A DNA stretch of 64,000 nt from Paenibacillus kobensis NBRC 15729 (GTDB taxonomy: Bacteria > Bacillota > Bacilli > Paenibacillales > Paenibacillaceae), in contig NZ_BILZ01000021.1 of assembly GCF_004000825.1 (NCBI RefSeq), positions 1 through 64,000 on the forward strand, in the 5' to 3' direction. Made by a program: the position numbers and the translations under genes. The notes under the pieces are model-generated. The model did no database searches. It saw only the letters and a list, made by a program, of their open reading frames with translations, and was not told the origin of the DNA. Numbering within the stretch: the first letter of the stretch is position 1; every line of letters begins with the position of its first letter. Of this stretch, positions 1 through 9,972 are shown piece after piece.

Positions 1-663
1 GGCGTTCGTGCGGGCGACAGCCAGCGCGTCCGGCGACAGGTCGGACGCGTACAGGCGCCAGCCCGGACGCTGCGTCGCAAGCGTCACGGCGATAGCGCCG
101 CTGCCGGTGCCGACGTCGAGCACCGTCGGCAGACGGCCCGCTCCGGTCTGCTTCGCATCACCCTGCGCAGCTCCATCTCCTGCAGTACCATCACCGGCCT
201 TAGTCTCTTCCTCCTCTGCATCCGTCCCAGCCACTGCAGCGCCTTCGGGAGCCTCACCCGCCGCCTGCGGCCACAGCCGGTCCACTGCCTCTATCACCGC
301 TTCTACGAGCAGCTCCGTCTCCGGGCGCGGAATAAGAACGGCCGGCTCCACCTGGAATGCCAAGCCGTAAAACCACTGCTCGCCGATAATGTACTGCACC
401 GGCTCGCCAGCCGCTTTGCGCTCGATCGCTTGTCCGAACGTTTCAAGCTGCGCCTGCGGCATCGGCTCATACCAATCGCGCAGCAGCGCCACGCGTTCGA
501 TGCCGAGCACATGCAGCAGCAGCCGCTCTGCATTCGGCCTCGGCTCACCAACGCCAAGCCCCGCCAAAAACGAAGAAGCCTGCAAGCAGGCTTCTCCGAT
601 TGTCCAAGACGGACTTATGCTGGCGCCAGGCTCGCCGGGAAGTTGCAGAAATCGATTGTTCAT
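1..663 (-). CDS. prmC: Release-factor glutamine N5-methyltransferase PrmC (HemK), 3' end beyond window
   Basis: SAM-dependent methyltransferase that modifies the Gln of the GGQ motif in peptide-release factors. The reading frame opens at the ATG at 661-663 and is still open at base 1 (221 codons, C-terminal half missing). Visible are the PrmC N-terminal helical domain, the IPRPETE segment near residue 111 and SAM-binding motif I, LDVGTGSGAI, near residue 181. The catalytic NPPY motif would lie outside the window. Between those two segments is an Ala/Gly/Glu/Asp-rich stretch of about 40 residues (about 133-176) that family members normally lack. It follows prfA on the same strand after a 92-base gap, the usual prfA-prmC order, which supports the identification. 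Confidence 0.93.
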   Translation of the reverse strand, partial: MNNRFLQLPGEPGASISPSWTIGEACLQASSFLAGLGVGEPRPNAERLLLHVLGIERVALLRDWYEPMPQAQLETFGQAIERKAAGEPVQYIIGEQWFYGLAFQVEPAVLIPRPETELLVEAVIEAVDRLWPQAAGEAPEGAAVAGTDAEEEETKAGDGTAGDGAAQGDAKQTGAGRLPTVLDVGTGSGAIAVTLATQRPGWRLYASDLSPDALAVARTNA

Positions 664-755
664 CTCTTCTCGTCCCTTCGGGCTTGCGCTTGTTTCTTTT
701 GCAAAGCTTGCACGAGATTCCCGCTATCGCTATAGCGTTCCGCCTAGGCAATACT

Positions 756-1829
<1,074 letters not shown>

Positions 1830-1887
1830 CGTTTATTCACCCCTATAAGGTTCGGTCATCAGACCGCAACCTTGTATTCATCCGATA

Positions 1888-1916
1888 ATTATAGCACAAG
1901 GATGCTCCGGCATAAA
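1888..1916 (-). promoter_or_regulatory. Sigma-A-type promoter of prfA-prmC
   Basis: On the minus strand a -35 TTTATG (1911-1916) and a perfect -10 TATAAT (1888-1893) are separated by 17 bases. Transcription would start near 1881, about 50 bases before the prfA start codon. Assigned by sequence match only. Confidence 0.6.
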
Positions 1917-1967
1917 CTGTTAGATCGATGGAAAGCGATCATGACGCGCCCAAATCCGGATATGCCG

Positions 1968-3716
1968 CTATACTTTGAACGCGCGGAACGCAGACGACAG
2001 TTCCTCTGCGCTGCCTTTGACCGATTCCGATACCGTGGTGACTTCGTTCATAAGCGTCAGTTGGCGGTCAGCCGCTTCGGCAGCCGAACTTGCATGGCCT
2101 GCCGCCTGCTCGGCGATCCGTTCCAACTCGTCAAGCGATGCGGCGATTTGCTCGCTGCCCGCCGACATTTGTTCTGCGGAAGCCGACACCTCTTGAATTT
2201 GACCGACGAGCGTACGGATGCCCTCCGTGATCGAACGGAACGCTTCTCCGGCTTGAATCGCTACCTGCGACCCCGTTATCGTCTCCTGCAGCGAACGCTC
2301 CACCGACGCTGCCGTCTCGTTCGTCCGGTCGACGATGCCGCCGAGCATCTCGCTCACTTGCTGCGACGATTCCGAGGAACGCTCGGCAAGCTTGCGGATT
2401 TCGGTCGCGACGACCGCGAAGCCCCTGCCGTGCTCGCCCGCTCTTGCCGCCTCGATGGACGCATTGAGCGCAAGAAGATGCGTCTGCGACGCAACGTCAC
2501 TGATTAGAATCATCGCTTCCTGGATACGGCCGCTCTCCTGCTGCAGTTCGCGCATCGATTCGGTCGTACGGTTCATATCCTCTTCGATCGTCTTCATCTG
2601 CTGAACCGTCTCTTTGATGAGCTCGCCGCCAGCGCCGGCATGCTCCGACGTATCGACCGCTACTTCAGACACATAAGAGGACGACTCGGCGATACGCTGA
2701 ATGCCGATTGCCATCTCCGTCATTGCCCGTTGGCTCTCCTGCGAGCTTTGCAGCTGCTGCGCCGATCCGGCAGCAACCTCGCGGACGGCTGCTGCGACCG
2801 CTTGCGTCTGCGTCAACGATTCTTCTGCATTAAGATGAACATGCTCCGCGTGCTCGTTCACATTGACCGACAGCGACTGCGCATGCTTCGTCAAGCCGTT
2901 CAAGCTGACGATCATGCCGTTGAACGATTCCGCCAACTGGCCGACCTCGCCGCCGCCCTTGACATCCATCGCCACCGTCAAATCGCCTTCCGCCGCCTTC
3001 TGCGCCAGCTTCGTCAACCGCTTAAGCGGCGAGAGCATACGCAGCAGAACCAAGACGACAAGCGCGATGCTGGCAAGCTCTGTCGCAATGGCAATTAGAA
3101 GCTCATGCTGCGTCGACTTGTTCAAATCCTTCTTCAACACGCTGTTGCGCACGTCAATGCCTAGCAATGCGATTTTACGCCCGTCTTGATCGATAATCGG
3201 GGATAAATACGTTACCCAATCGCCCAGATCGTCGTTATACGAATCGGTCAAGGCTGCCCCGTTGCTCATCGCAGCATCCAGACCGCTCTTGAACGCCTCC
3301 GACATTGTATAGAAAGCGCCCGGCTTCATGCTTTCGCTTCCCGTATTGCTGGACGTCAGAATCATCATGGACGTCAATCCGTCAGCTTCCGCGCGCGTCG
3401 ACTCAGGCAATAGCAAGTACGCGTTGCCATAGGCCGGATTGTTCGTCATCGACGTCAGCCGTTTGCCCAGCGTGACGAACGCCGGATTCTCCGCCCAGGC
3501 CTCTTCTCTTTTCATGACGTCCGTCGCCAGCATAATTTCTGCTTGATCGGCCGATACTTGCATCGCCAGCATGTTGCCGGTCATCTTTAAATTGTCATAA
3601 TAAGCACTCCGCTGCCGTGACATCGAATCTGTAACAAGGACTGTCACAATCGCGATAATGATCACAGACACCAATAATGCGAATTTCCATACGAGACTTA
3701 ACTTGCGCCACTTCAT
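1968..3716 (-). CDS. Methyl-accepting chemotaxis protein
   Basis: Membrane chemoreceptor of 582 residues that signals to CheA/CheW. There is one membrane helix at about residues 10-28, an extracytoplasmic Cache-like sensor region (about 30-200) and a second helix at about 203-223. A HAMP linker (about 224-277, starting [19 protein letters not shown]) follows, then the long coiled-coil signalling domain. The kinase-control hairpin is seen near residue 405-440 as [20 protein letters not shown] followed by [20 protein letters not shown]. No C-terminal CheR/CheB-tethering pentapeptide is visible; it ends AFRAFKV. The ligand cannot be inferred. It is a single gene between prfA and ychF and no other chemotaxis gene is nearby. 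Confidence 0.93.
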   Translation of the reverse strand: MKWRKLSLVWKFALLVSVIIIAIVTVLVTDSMSRQRSAYYDNLKMTGNMLAMQVSADQAEIMLATDVMKREEAWAENPAFVTLGKRLTSMTNNPAYGNAYLLLPESTRAEADGLTSMMILTSSNTGSESMKPGAFYTMSEAFKSGLDAAMSNGAALTDSYNDDLGDWVTYLSPIIDQDGRKIALLGIDVRNSVLKKDLNKSTQHELLIAIATELASIALVVLVLLRMLSPLKRLTKLAQKAAEGDLTVAMDVKGGGEVGQLAESFNGMIVSLNGLTKHAQSLSVNVNEHAEHVHLNAEESLTQTQAVAAAVREVAAGSAQQLQSSQESQRAMTEMAIGIQRIAESSSYVSEVAVDTSEHAGAGGELIKETVQQMKTIEEDMNRTTESMRELQQESGRIQEAMILISDVASQTHLLALNASIEAARAGEHGRGFAVVATEIRKLAERSSESSQQVSEMLGGIVDRTNETAASVERSLQETITGSQVAIQAGEAFRSITEGIRTLVGQIQEVSASAEQMSAGSEQIAASLDELERIAEQAAGHASSAAEAADRQLTLMNEVTTVSESVKGSAEELSSAFRAFKV

Positions 3717-3844
3717 CTTGTTGTCCCCTCTCCCTCGGCGTCAGATCTGATTAACCCACCCTTTGACTGTTTCCGCCGTTATAATTGTTAACGGTCCTGT
3801 AAGCGCTGTCCTTTAGCCGCTTTTGCATTTTTCCGAGAAAAATA

Positions 3845-3888
3845 CAAAATAAAAAACACCCTTAGCAGCGACCGCTGCCAAGAGTGTT
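3845..3888 (-). terminator. Intrinsic terminator downstream of ychF
   Basis: A 15-base-pair stem (3855-3869 with 3874-3888, including two G-U pairs) with a very short loop is followed on the minus strand by a T-rich run. It lies 34 bases past the ychF stop codon. Confidence 0.8.
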
Positions 3889-3921
3889 CCTTTTCGTTAA
3901 TTATTTAAACCTTGTACTTAA

Positions 3922-5022
3922 TTACACATTGAAACGGAAGTGCATGACGTCACCGTCTTGCACGACATATTCTTTGCCCTCTAGACGAAGCTGGCCTTTC
4001 TCCTTAGCCGCGTTCATCGAGCCTGCCGCAACAAGATCGTTGTACGAAACAACCTCTGCACGGATGAAGCCGCGCTCGAAGTCGGTATGGATGACGCCAG
4101 CCGCTTGCGGCGCTTTCATCCCTTTGCGAATCGTCCATGCACGAACTTCTTGCACCCCTGCCGTGAAGTACGTGTACAAGCCGAGCAGCTTGTACGCCGC
4201 GTTGATCAGACGGTTCAAGCCGGATTCCTTCATCCCGAGTTCCTCCAGGAACATCTCCTTGTCTTCGCCTTCGAGCTCTGCGATTTCGGATTCGACCTTC
4301 GCGCTGATCGGCACGACCGCCGCACCTTCTGCCGCTGCGAATTCACGGACGATCTTCACATACGGGTTATCGTCGGCATTGGCAACTTCCGTCTCATTGA
4401 CGTTCGCTGCATACAATACCGGTTTCGTCGTGAGCAGGTGAAGATCACGAATGAGCTGCCGCTCTTCGTCCGTCAGCTCTACACTGCGTGCAGGCTGGTC
4501 GTTATACAGTGCTTCCTTGATCTTCTCGAGCACTTCGACTTCCTGCGCATACTGCTTGTTGCCGCCCTTCATGTTCTTGCGGGAACGCTCGATACGGCGG
4601 TCAACGGAGTCGATATCCGCCAGAATCAGCTCCAGATTAATCGTCTGGATGTCGCCAAGCGGGTCTACCTTGCCGGATACATGCGTAATATTCTCATCGA
4701 CAAAGCAGCGGACGACGTGTACGATCGCATCGACTTCACGGATGTTCGCAAGGAATTTATTGCCCAAGCCTTCGCCTTTGCTCGCTCCGGCTACGAGGCC
4801 GGCAATATCAACGAATTCGAATGCCGTCGGCACCGTCCGGTTCGGCACGACAAGTTCCGTCAGCTTTATCAGACGCTCGTCCGGCACCTCGACTACACCG
4901 ACGTTCGGGTCGATCGTACAGAACGGATAGTTGGCCGATTCCGCTCCGGCTTGCGTAATTGCGTTAAACAGCGTCGACTTGCCGACGTTCGGCAATCCGA
5001 CTATTCCACATGAAAGCGCCAT
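3922..5022 (-). CDS. ychF: Redox-responsive ATPase YchF (Obg family)
   Basis: Universally conserved Obg-family P-loop protein that prefers ATP to GTP and binds ribosomes. The Walker A motif GLPNVGKST is at the N-terminus, followed by the family block [20 protein letters not shown]. The DIAGLV G3 motif and the C-terminal TGS-like segment ([16 protein letters not shown]...[14 protein letters not shown]) are also present. The chosen start is the ATG at 5020-5022 (366 residues, N-terminus MALSCGIVG as in the family). A TTG four codons earlier lies directly against the AGGAG and is unlikely to be used. The gene ends at a strong terminator. Confidence 0.97.
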   Translation of the reverse strand: MALSCGIVGLPNVGKSTLFNAITQAGAESANYPFCTIDPNVGVVEVPDERLIKLTELVVPNRTVPTAFEFVDIAGLVAGASKGEGLGNKFLANIREVDAIVHVVRCFVDENITHVSGKVDPLGDIQTINLELILADIDSVDRRIERSRKNMKGGNKQYAQEVEVLEKIKEALYNDQPARSVELTDEERQLIRDLHLLTTKPVLYAANVNETEVANADDNPYVKIVREFAAAEGAAVVPISAKVESEIAELEGEDKEMFLEELGMKESGLNRLINAAYKLLGLYTYFTAGVQEVRAWTIRKGMKAPQAAGVIHTDFERGFIRAEVVSYNDLVAAGSMNAAKEKGQLRLEGKEYVVQDGDVMHFRFNV

Positions 5023-5093
5023 GACGCATAACAACTCCTAATCTCTATTCAATAAAGGACATTATACCCGATGCGGACGTACATGGAAAGCGT

Positions 5094-5996
5094 TCATCCA
5101 GCCGGAGGCGCAACCAGCTCCGCTTTCTTTGCCGCTTCCGGCACCTCGATTGTGGGAGTCTCGTTCCACCCGCTGTACTTTATATCGAGCGTCTCGTTCA
5201 GAGTAGAACGTACGTTAGGCGTAAATGCTATCGATATCGCCATCGTCATATGAACCTCTGACGGCAGCTGAGTAGCGGAATCGACCGCCAGTTGGTATTC
5301 GAACTTTTCAACCTGAATACTGGCCGCCACATCCTTCGTCATGGCGCCTCCCCCGAACGTGCCGCGCAGCACATCATCGATGATCGCTCTTGCGCCTTCG
5401 TCCTTGCCGTCTCCGGAATAGATGTATTCCGTATGCCCGTCCTGCTTCTGCTCCGCTTGCACCTTGTCCGAAGCCTTAGCGAGCCGGCTGACCGGTTCGG
5501 ATGGGCGAATTTGATAGTCCGACAGCGTCTCCTTCACCTGCGGCAAAACGTCCTCCGCCATCTTCATCCAATCGTCAGTCGTCAAATCATGCATATAATA
5601 CCCGTCCGGCGTCAAATAGGTTTCCAGCTTGGAGTTCTCCGTCTCGAACGCCGTCTGAATCGTCTGCTTCATGCGAAGCGGCTCCCGTTCTATCGGACCG
5701 GTTGTGGTCATGTCCAGCTTCGTCAGCTTCCCGCCTTCCTCGAGCTGCTGGGCAAGCTTCATCTCAATCGTCCAAGCTGCGGGCTTTGAAGCCGCTTCCG
5801 CGGACTGCTCCAACTGCTGCTGGAGCGTACTTCCTTTCGGCTCGCCTGACGAACACCCTGCAAGAAGCACGACGGCTGCACCAATACTAGCCATCCATAC
5901 CCGTCCAGCGCTCAGAAAGCGCAGGAACGAACTTATCCGGTGACGCCCTCTGATGTCCGCCCTAGAAGCAATTCGTCTCTTCTCCGCCGCTGTCAT
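5094..5996 (-). CDS. Secreted lipoprotein, DUF6612-like
   Basis: Predicted surface lipoprotein of 300 residues. After a basic N-terminus and a hydrophobic stretch (about residues 36-47) there is a lipobox LLAGC with the Cys near residue 48, followed by a Ser/Gly/Lys tether and a Gln/Glu-rich segment. The remainder has the alternating pattern of LppX/LolA-like lipoprotein folds, seen for example in KLDMTTTGPIEREPLRMKQT and TYLTPDGYYMH; this fits the Firmicute DUF6612 group, though the assignment is from memory of the family. GGAGGTGG stands about 8 bases before the ATG at 5996, so the unusually long N-terminus is probably real. Function unknown. Confidence 0.75.
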   Translation of the reverse strand: MTAAEKRRIASRADIRGRHRISSFLRFLSAGRVWMASIGAAVVLLAGCSSGEPKGSTLQQQLEQSAEAASKPAAWTIEMKLAQQLEEGGKLTKLDMTTTGPIEREPLRMKQTIQTAFETENSKLETYLTPDGYYMHDLTTDDWMKMAEDVLPQVKETLSDYQIRPSEPVSRLAKASDKVQAEQKQDGHTEYIYSGDGKDEGARAIIDDVLRGTFGGGAMTKDVAASIQVEKFEYQLAVDSATQLPSEVHMTMAISIAFTPNVRSTLNETLDIKYSGWNETPTIEVPEAAKKAELVAPPAG

Positions 5997-6112
5997 GTTA
6001 TGGCCACCTCCGCCCCTTCATCTTGTTGTCACTGGCGGCACCTGCCGCATGTCATCTATAGAATGTCCAGCGGGACGCAGGGGATACTACGGCTTAAGGA
6101 GGTGCTAATCTC

Positions 6113-6256
6113 ATGGAAAACCAATCTCATAAAGGCAACTACAAAGGAACAACGAACATGAAAGCCAAAAATCAGGACATGGCGTTCGTCAACGATACGG
6201 TCGAGGACGCGAAGTCAGTCACCAATTTCTCCGGTAAAAAGAAAAAGTCGGACTAA
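6113..6256 (+). CDS. Small Lys-rich hydrophilic protein (47 aa), function unknown
   Basis: A 47-codon frame with a textbook ribosome site (TAAGGAGGTG, 6094-6103) before the ATG. The product begins MENQSHKGNYKGTTN, ends GKKKKSD, and has no membrane segment or cysteine. It is divergent from the lipoprotein gene at 5996 and is followed by a strong hairpin terminator, so it looks like a complete monocistronic gene. Its size and charge recall the small proteins of spore-formers, but I do not recognise a family and do not assign one. Confidence 0.7.
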   Translation: MENQSHKGNYKGTTNMKAKNQDMAFVNDTVEDAKSVTNFSGKKKKSD

Positions 6257-6291
6257 CCGGCGGTGCCTGAGTCCACTCCGCCGCTTGCAGA

Positions 6292-6334
6292 AAAGCCCCG
6301 CCAGACAGCCGAAGCGGCTGCTTTGCGGGGCTTT
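6292..6334. terminator. Bidirectional intrinsic terminator
   Basis: Perfect 10-bp outer stem AAAGCCCCGC/GCGGGGCTTT with an inner AGCCG/CGGCT hairpin, lying between the convergent 47-residue gene and the SLH protein gene. T-rich flanks are present on both strands, better on the minus strand. Confidence 0.8.
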
Positions 6335-6345
6335 CAATTCAATGC

Positions 6346-8742
6346 CTATTCATCGCGCAATGGCGCTTCCCTCAGATCCGCTTTCGCTTGCAGGAAGCGG
6401 AAGAATGCGACCGACGCTTCCGCGCGCGTAACCTGCTTCTCCGGCAAAAACTTGCCGTTCTGCAGTGACATAATGCCAAGGCCGACCGCAATAGCCGCCT
6501 GCCCTTTCTGCTTCGTCTTCGCTGCATCCGAGAACTGGACGTTGAACAGATTGTCATGCTCCGCCAACGCGTTGAAGCCCAGCGCGCGAACGATAAGCTC
6601 TGCCATTTCCTCGCGGTCGACTTTGCCTTCCGGATTGAACGTACCATCGCCGATATCGATAAGCTGCTGCTGCAGAGCCAGCTCGACATACGGGAAGTAG
6701 TTCGAGGTACTGCCTACGTCCGAGAAGGAGGCAGCAGCAGCTTCATCCTTGGCCATAGCACCAGCGCTGTACATCGGATAGTTGCCTTGGTTCATCGCCA
6801 GCACGAGCATCTTGATCATCTCGCCGCGCGTAATGACCGCACTCGGATTGACTTTGCCGTCCTTCAGATCAAGCGCTTTGTAGGCCACCATCAGCTCCAG
6901 CTCGCGCTGTGCCCAATGTCCTTCGACGTCCGACGCGCGCGGAGTGTCCAGCGATGCCGGCTGGCCGTCGCTTAAGCTGATCCAATTCCCGGTCTCCGCA
7001 TCCAGCGCAACGGACTGATCCATCACATAACGCGGGACGAGACGATAGACGAGTTGAGCCTCCCCTTTGGTGGACAGTTCTGAAGGCTTCGCCTCACCTG
7101 CTGCTAGAAGCACCTTATATTTCTCCACTGGAATCGGTTGGCCGTTCCAATAGTACGTATAGTCCGTCACATACGTCAGCTCGACGCGGTAGAAATCCAT
7201 CCAAGCGTCTGCTGCTTTCACATCGCCGATGACGCTCGGCGATTCCGCCGGGAATTCAAAGCCAGACACGTTGTTCCAGTAATTCTCCACTTGGCCGGTG
7301 AACGCATTGATCGATATCTGCGCCGATTCGCCGTCTACCGAAGCGCCGTGCACTTTGCGCGAAGCCGAGAAATAGAAGCTGCCGATCTCCTCCGGCTTCT
7401 TGTCTTTATAGTTGTCCTCGTTCTCTTCCAAATAGTACTCATCCGCCGCCCACGCCAGTTGGCTGCGCAGCGCTTCAACCGCCTTCGCACGAGCATCGGC
7501 ATACGACACGCCCGCTCCCGTACGATCGGAATTGCCGTAATTGGAATAACTCATGATCTGCCCGGTCTCGCCGTCCACTTGCGCCCACAGCGTCGCTTCG
7601 CGTTCTTTATCGCCGTTAACGGAATACGTATAGCCGAGCTGCCAAGAGGAGCGCGTCTTGCCGGTCAAATCGTCCGCATATTCGCTGAATTCAGAACTCG
7701 TTAGCTTCGCGCCTTCCGGAAGCTTGAACGCCGCGTCGACCTTCGCCGAAGCCTGCTCCTTCGTCAACTGCTTCGTACCGGACGGCTTCTCGCCGAGCGG
7801 CTTGTCGCTAAGCTGCGTCTGTTTCAATTCCTTCGACGAAGCGCTGATTACATCGCCAGTCACAGCCGAAATCACCGGCACGTTGATGTTGTATACGAGA
7901 ATCGGCTTGCGCGGCTTCATATCGTAAGGAATCGTATAATTCAGCGAAGGCTTGGCCGCTGCCTGCAGCTTCGTGGCCGCTTCCTCTTGCGTGAACGCAG
8001 CGGTTGCTTTCTCGAACTTAATCCCGCTGTTCCAATTGCGCTCGTAGCTGAGCACATGGCCCTCTCCGTCAATCTGGAATTCGATGAAGTTCTCATTGAA
8101 CGGCACACCGTTCACCATCCGGTCGAACCTAAGCCGATGAACAACCTCACCCGTAAGCGGCGGCTTCGTTCCGACGCCGACATATTCGTCTAACTGAAGC
8201 TGGTTCGCGTACGAAGCGGCCGCTTTCTTGATAAACGACTGCGCGACTGTCACCGCTTGCTCGCGGTTCACTTTCGGCGGATATACCGGCTTGGCGTTCG
8301 GATTGTCGGTATAAGAATTGTAGCCGGTCAGTTCGCCCGAATTCGCATCGAGCGAAGCGCTGATGGATCCTTTGCTCTTGCCGTCTACTTTATAGACGAA
8401 GCTCAGGTTCCACACGCTGTATACAGTTGCATCCGTACTTATATTGGTCGATAAACTGGCGGACTGAAGCGTGTACGTATCCGGAATCGCAAGCAAACCG
8501 CGGGCAATCGATACCGCCTTGTCCTTCGCGATGGACGCTTCGACCTGCGAAGTATTGACAGCTGTCGTCGTTACGGCTCCATCCGATGCCGGAGCCGCCG
8601 CGCCCGCTGTCGGGACGGCAACCGCTTTGTCAGCGAATACCGCTGCCGGAATCGACAATGTAAGCGCTGCCGCTGTTGCGAATGCAATGACTTTCTTCGA
8701 CGCGCTGGAGACGCGCGGTTTGGAACGTTTCAATTTGGTCAT
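6346..8742 (-). CDS. Secreted YcdB/YcdC-domain protein with three SLH domains
   Basis: Cell-surface protein of 798 residues. The start is the ATG at 8740-8742, which has GGAGGG about 7 bases upstream; an in-frame codon 21 positions earlier has no such site. A signal peptide (KKVIAFATAAALTLSIPAAVFA) is followed by about 500 residues of repeated YcdB/YcdC (PepSY-like) units with the recurrent pattern 'D..(T/S)G.(I/L)..Y..' (for example LDANSGELTGYNSY, VDGETGQIMSYSNY and INAFTGQVENYWNN). Three SLH domains close the protein, beginning DVEGHWAQRELELM, FSDVGSTSNYFPYVELAL and FSDAAKTKQKGQAAIAVG. SLH domains bind pyruvylated secondary cell-wall polymer, so it should sit in the wall. PepSY-type domains are usually linked to peptidase inhibition; the role here is unknown. 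Confidence 0.9.
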   Translation of the reverse strand: MTKLKRSKPRVSSASKKVIAFATAAALTLSIPAAVFADKAVAVPTAGAAAPASDGAVTTTAVNTSQVEASIAKDKAVSIARGLLAIPDTYTLQSASLSTNISTDATVYSVWNLSFVYKVDGKSKGSISASLDANSGELTGYNSYTDNPNAKPVYPPKVNREQAVTVAQSFIKKAAASYANQLQLDEYVGVGTKPPLTGEVVHRLRFDRMVNGVPFNENFIEFQIDGEGHVLSYERNWNSGIKFEKATAAFTQEEAATKLQAAAKPSLNYTIPYDMKPRKPILVYNINVPVISAVTGDVISASSKELKQTQLSDKPLGEKPSGTKQLTKEQASAKVDAAFKLPEGAKLTSSEFSEYADDLTGKTRSSWQLGYTYSVNGDKEREATLWAQVDGETGQIMSYSNYGNSDRTGAGVSYADARAKAVEALRSQLAWAADEYYLEENEDNYKDKKPEEIGSFYFSASRKVHGASVDGESAQISINAFTGQVENYWNNVSGFEFPAESPSVIGDVKAADAWMDFYRVELTYVTDYTYYWNGQPIPVEKYKVLLAAGEAKPSELSTKGEAQLVYRLVPRYVMDQSVALDAETGNWISLSDGQPASLDTPRASDVEGHWAQRELELMVAYKALDLKDGKVNPSAVITRGEMIKMLVLAMNQGNYPMYSAGAMAKDEAAAASFSDVGSTSNYFPYVELALQQQLIDIGDGTFNPEGKVDREEMAELIVRALGFNALAEHDNLFNVQFSDAAKTKQKGQAAIAVGLGIMSLQNGKFLPEKQVTRAEASVAFFRFLQAKADLREAPLRDE

Positions 8743-8901
8743 TAATGCTCCCTCCTGAAATATGAAGAATGTGTATTCTCTTGCTGAACCATGGAGTAAC
8801 ATCATCGCTCTGTTTATTCAAACGTTCCTGCTCAGTAAAATGTTTCTATGTAAGCAACCTATTTTTTCCGAAGCCGCTCATGGCCCGTCCGCCGAACAAT
8901 A

Positions 8902-8931
8902 CAAAAAACCCGGTCGATAAACGACCGGGCC
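8902..8931 (-). terminator. Intrinsic terminator of trxA
   Basis: Perfect 8-bp stem CCCGGTCG/CGACCGGG with a 5-base loop, followed on the minus strand by TTTTTTG. It lies just after the trxA stop codon. Confidence 0.9.
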
Positions 8932-8946
8932 ATTCTCAATCCAACC

Positions 8947-9258
8947 TTACAGGTTGTTTTGGATTTTCGTTTTCAGCGAGTCTTTGCTTTGCAGGCCGAC
9001 AAGTTTGTCGACTGGTTGGCCGTCCTTGAACAGGATCAGCGTAGGGATGCTCATGACGCCGAACTGCGAAGCAAGCTCCGGTTGTTCGTCGACATTGATT
9101 TTGCCGATCGTCGCTTGGCCTTCAAGCTCCGTAGCGAGCTCCTCTACGATTGGAAGCTGCATTTTGCAAGGTCCGCACCAAGGTGCCCAGAAATCAACGA
9201 GCGATACGCCGCTCTCAATGCTTTGCGAGAAGTTGTCTTTCGTCAGTGTAACTGCCAT
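8947..9258 (-). CDS. trxA: Thioredoxin
   Basis: Cytosolic disulfide reductase of 103 residues with the canonical active site WAPWCGPCK (about residues 25-33) and the cis-proline loop [12 protein letters not shown]. The length matches TrxA. GGAGAGG precedes the ATG. An Rrf2-family regulator gene lies 74 bases upstream on the same strand, so it may be co-transcribed or share a redox-linked context. A strong terminator follows. Confidence 0.97.
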   Translation of the reverse strand: MAVTLTKDNFSQSIESGVSLVDFWAPWCGPCKMQLPIVEELATELEGQATIGKINVDEQPELASQFGVMSIPTLILFKDGQPVDKLVGLQSKDSLKTKIQNNL

Positions 9259-9332
9259 CTTGTATCATTCCTCTCCTGTTTATATTTATTGAACTTGTAT
9301 GGAATGGGAATAACCCTTCATACCAAATCGTC

Positions 9333-9755
9333 TCAGCAGCCGCATTCGCGAATCTGCCCGAGCACGTCACGAATCGTAATCGCGTTGAAATGCGACTCCA
9401 ACTGCTTCTCCGCCGTGCAAAAAATGTTGAACATCACTTCGTTCATGTTCGACCCGACAACACAATCGCTGTCCGGATCGCCCGAACACCAGCTCGGCAT
9501 TAGAGATCCTTGCGCCATAACGCGATAAATATCGCCCAGCGTGACCGCATTCGGCTCCGCCGTCAACCGGTATCCGCCGCCTGCGCCTTCCCGCGTCGCG
9601 ACATAGCCTGACTTGCGCAGAACGCTCATCACCTTGCGCACTCTTGCTGCATGCGTTCCGACGTTGTCGGCAATCGCCTCGCTCGAAGCCATGCCGTCCG
9701 GCAGATAGGCCAGATAGACCAAGCTGTGTACGGCGATCGTAAATTCGCTGTTCAT
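9333..9755 (-). CDS. Rrf2-family transcriptional regulator (YwnA-like)
   Basis: A winged-helix repressor-type protein of 140 residues. The N-terminal HTH is seen in SSEAIADNVGTHAARVRKVMSVL and the wing in REGAGGGYRLTAEP, typical of Rrf2. Four cysteines (WCSGDPDSDC, IFC) plus the terminal ECGC could bind a metal or Fe-S centre or act as a thiol switch. The dimerisation-helix region carries DCVVGSNMNEV, resembling the CPVG segment of YwnA-type members. The gene is preceded by a near-consensus promoter overlapped by a perfect inverted repeat, which suggests autoregulation. The neighbouring thioredoxin suggests a thiol- or redox-linked signal, but that is inference. Confidence 0.9.
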   Translation of the reverse strand: MNSEFTIAVHSLVYLAYLPDGMASSEAIADNVGTHAARVRKVMSVLRKSGYVATREGAGGGYRLTAEPNAVTLGDIYRVMAQGSLMPSWCSGDPDSDCVVGSNMNEVMFNIFCTAEKQLESHFNAITIRDVLGQIRECGC

Positions 9756-9778
9756 TGCCGGTTGCCACCCCGCTTTGT

Positions 9779-9813
9779 ACTGTAATAATATCAGTTACAG
9801 TTATGGCTGTCAA
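9779..9813 (-). promoter_or_regulatory. rrf2 promoter with overlapping operator
   Basis: A -35 TTGACA (9808-9813) and -10 TATTAT (9785-9790) have an ideal 17-base spacer on the minus strand. A perfect inverted repeat ACTGTAA (9779-9785) / TTACAGT (9795-9801) with a 9-base centre covers the -10 and half the spacer, exactly where an autorepressor would block RNA polymerase. Confidence 0.75.
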
Positions 9814-9972
9814 GCAGGCGGCAACCTATATGTTGCTGCATTTGAGGCACGATTATTCGGGTCGCTCGGCCTATTCCGCCTGTTTCTGGCTAGTAATTAC
9901 TTCGTGCCCTGCTCCTGTTTCACTAGAAGGAAGAAGGAGTCCCGTCCCGCCCATCTCTGCAATGACAGCGCG

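Noticed and set aside
6000-6112. Forespore sigma-G/sigma-F promoter before the 47-residue gene
   Set aside because: The CATCTATA stretch near 6053 does not match the expected -10 spacing, so a spore-specific promoter cannot be supported.
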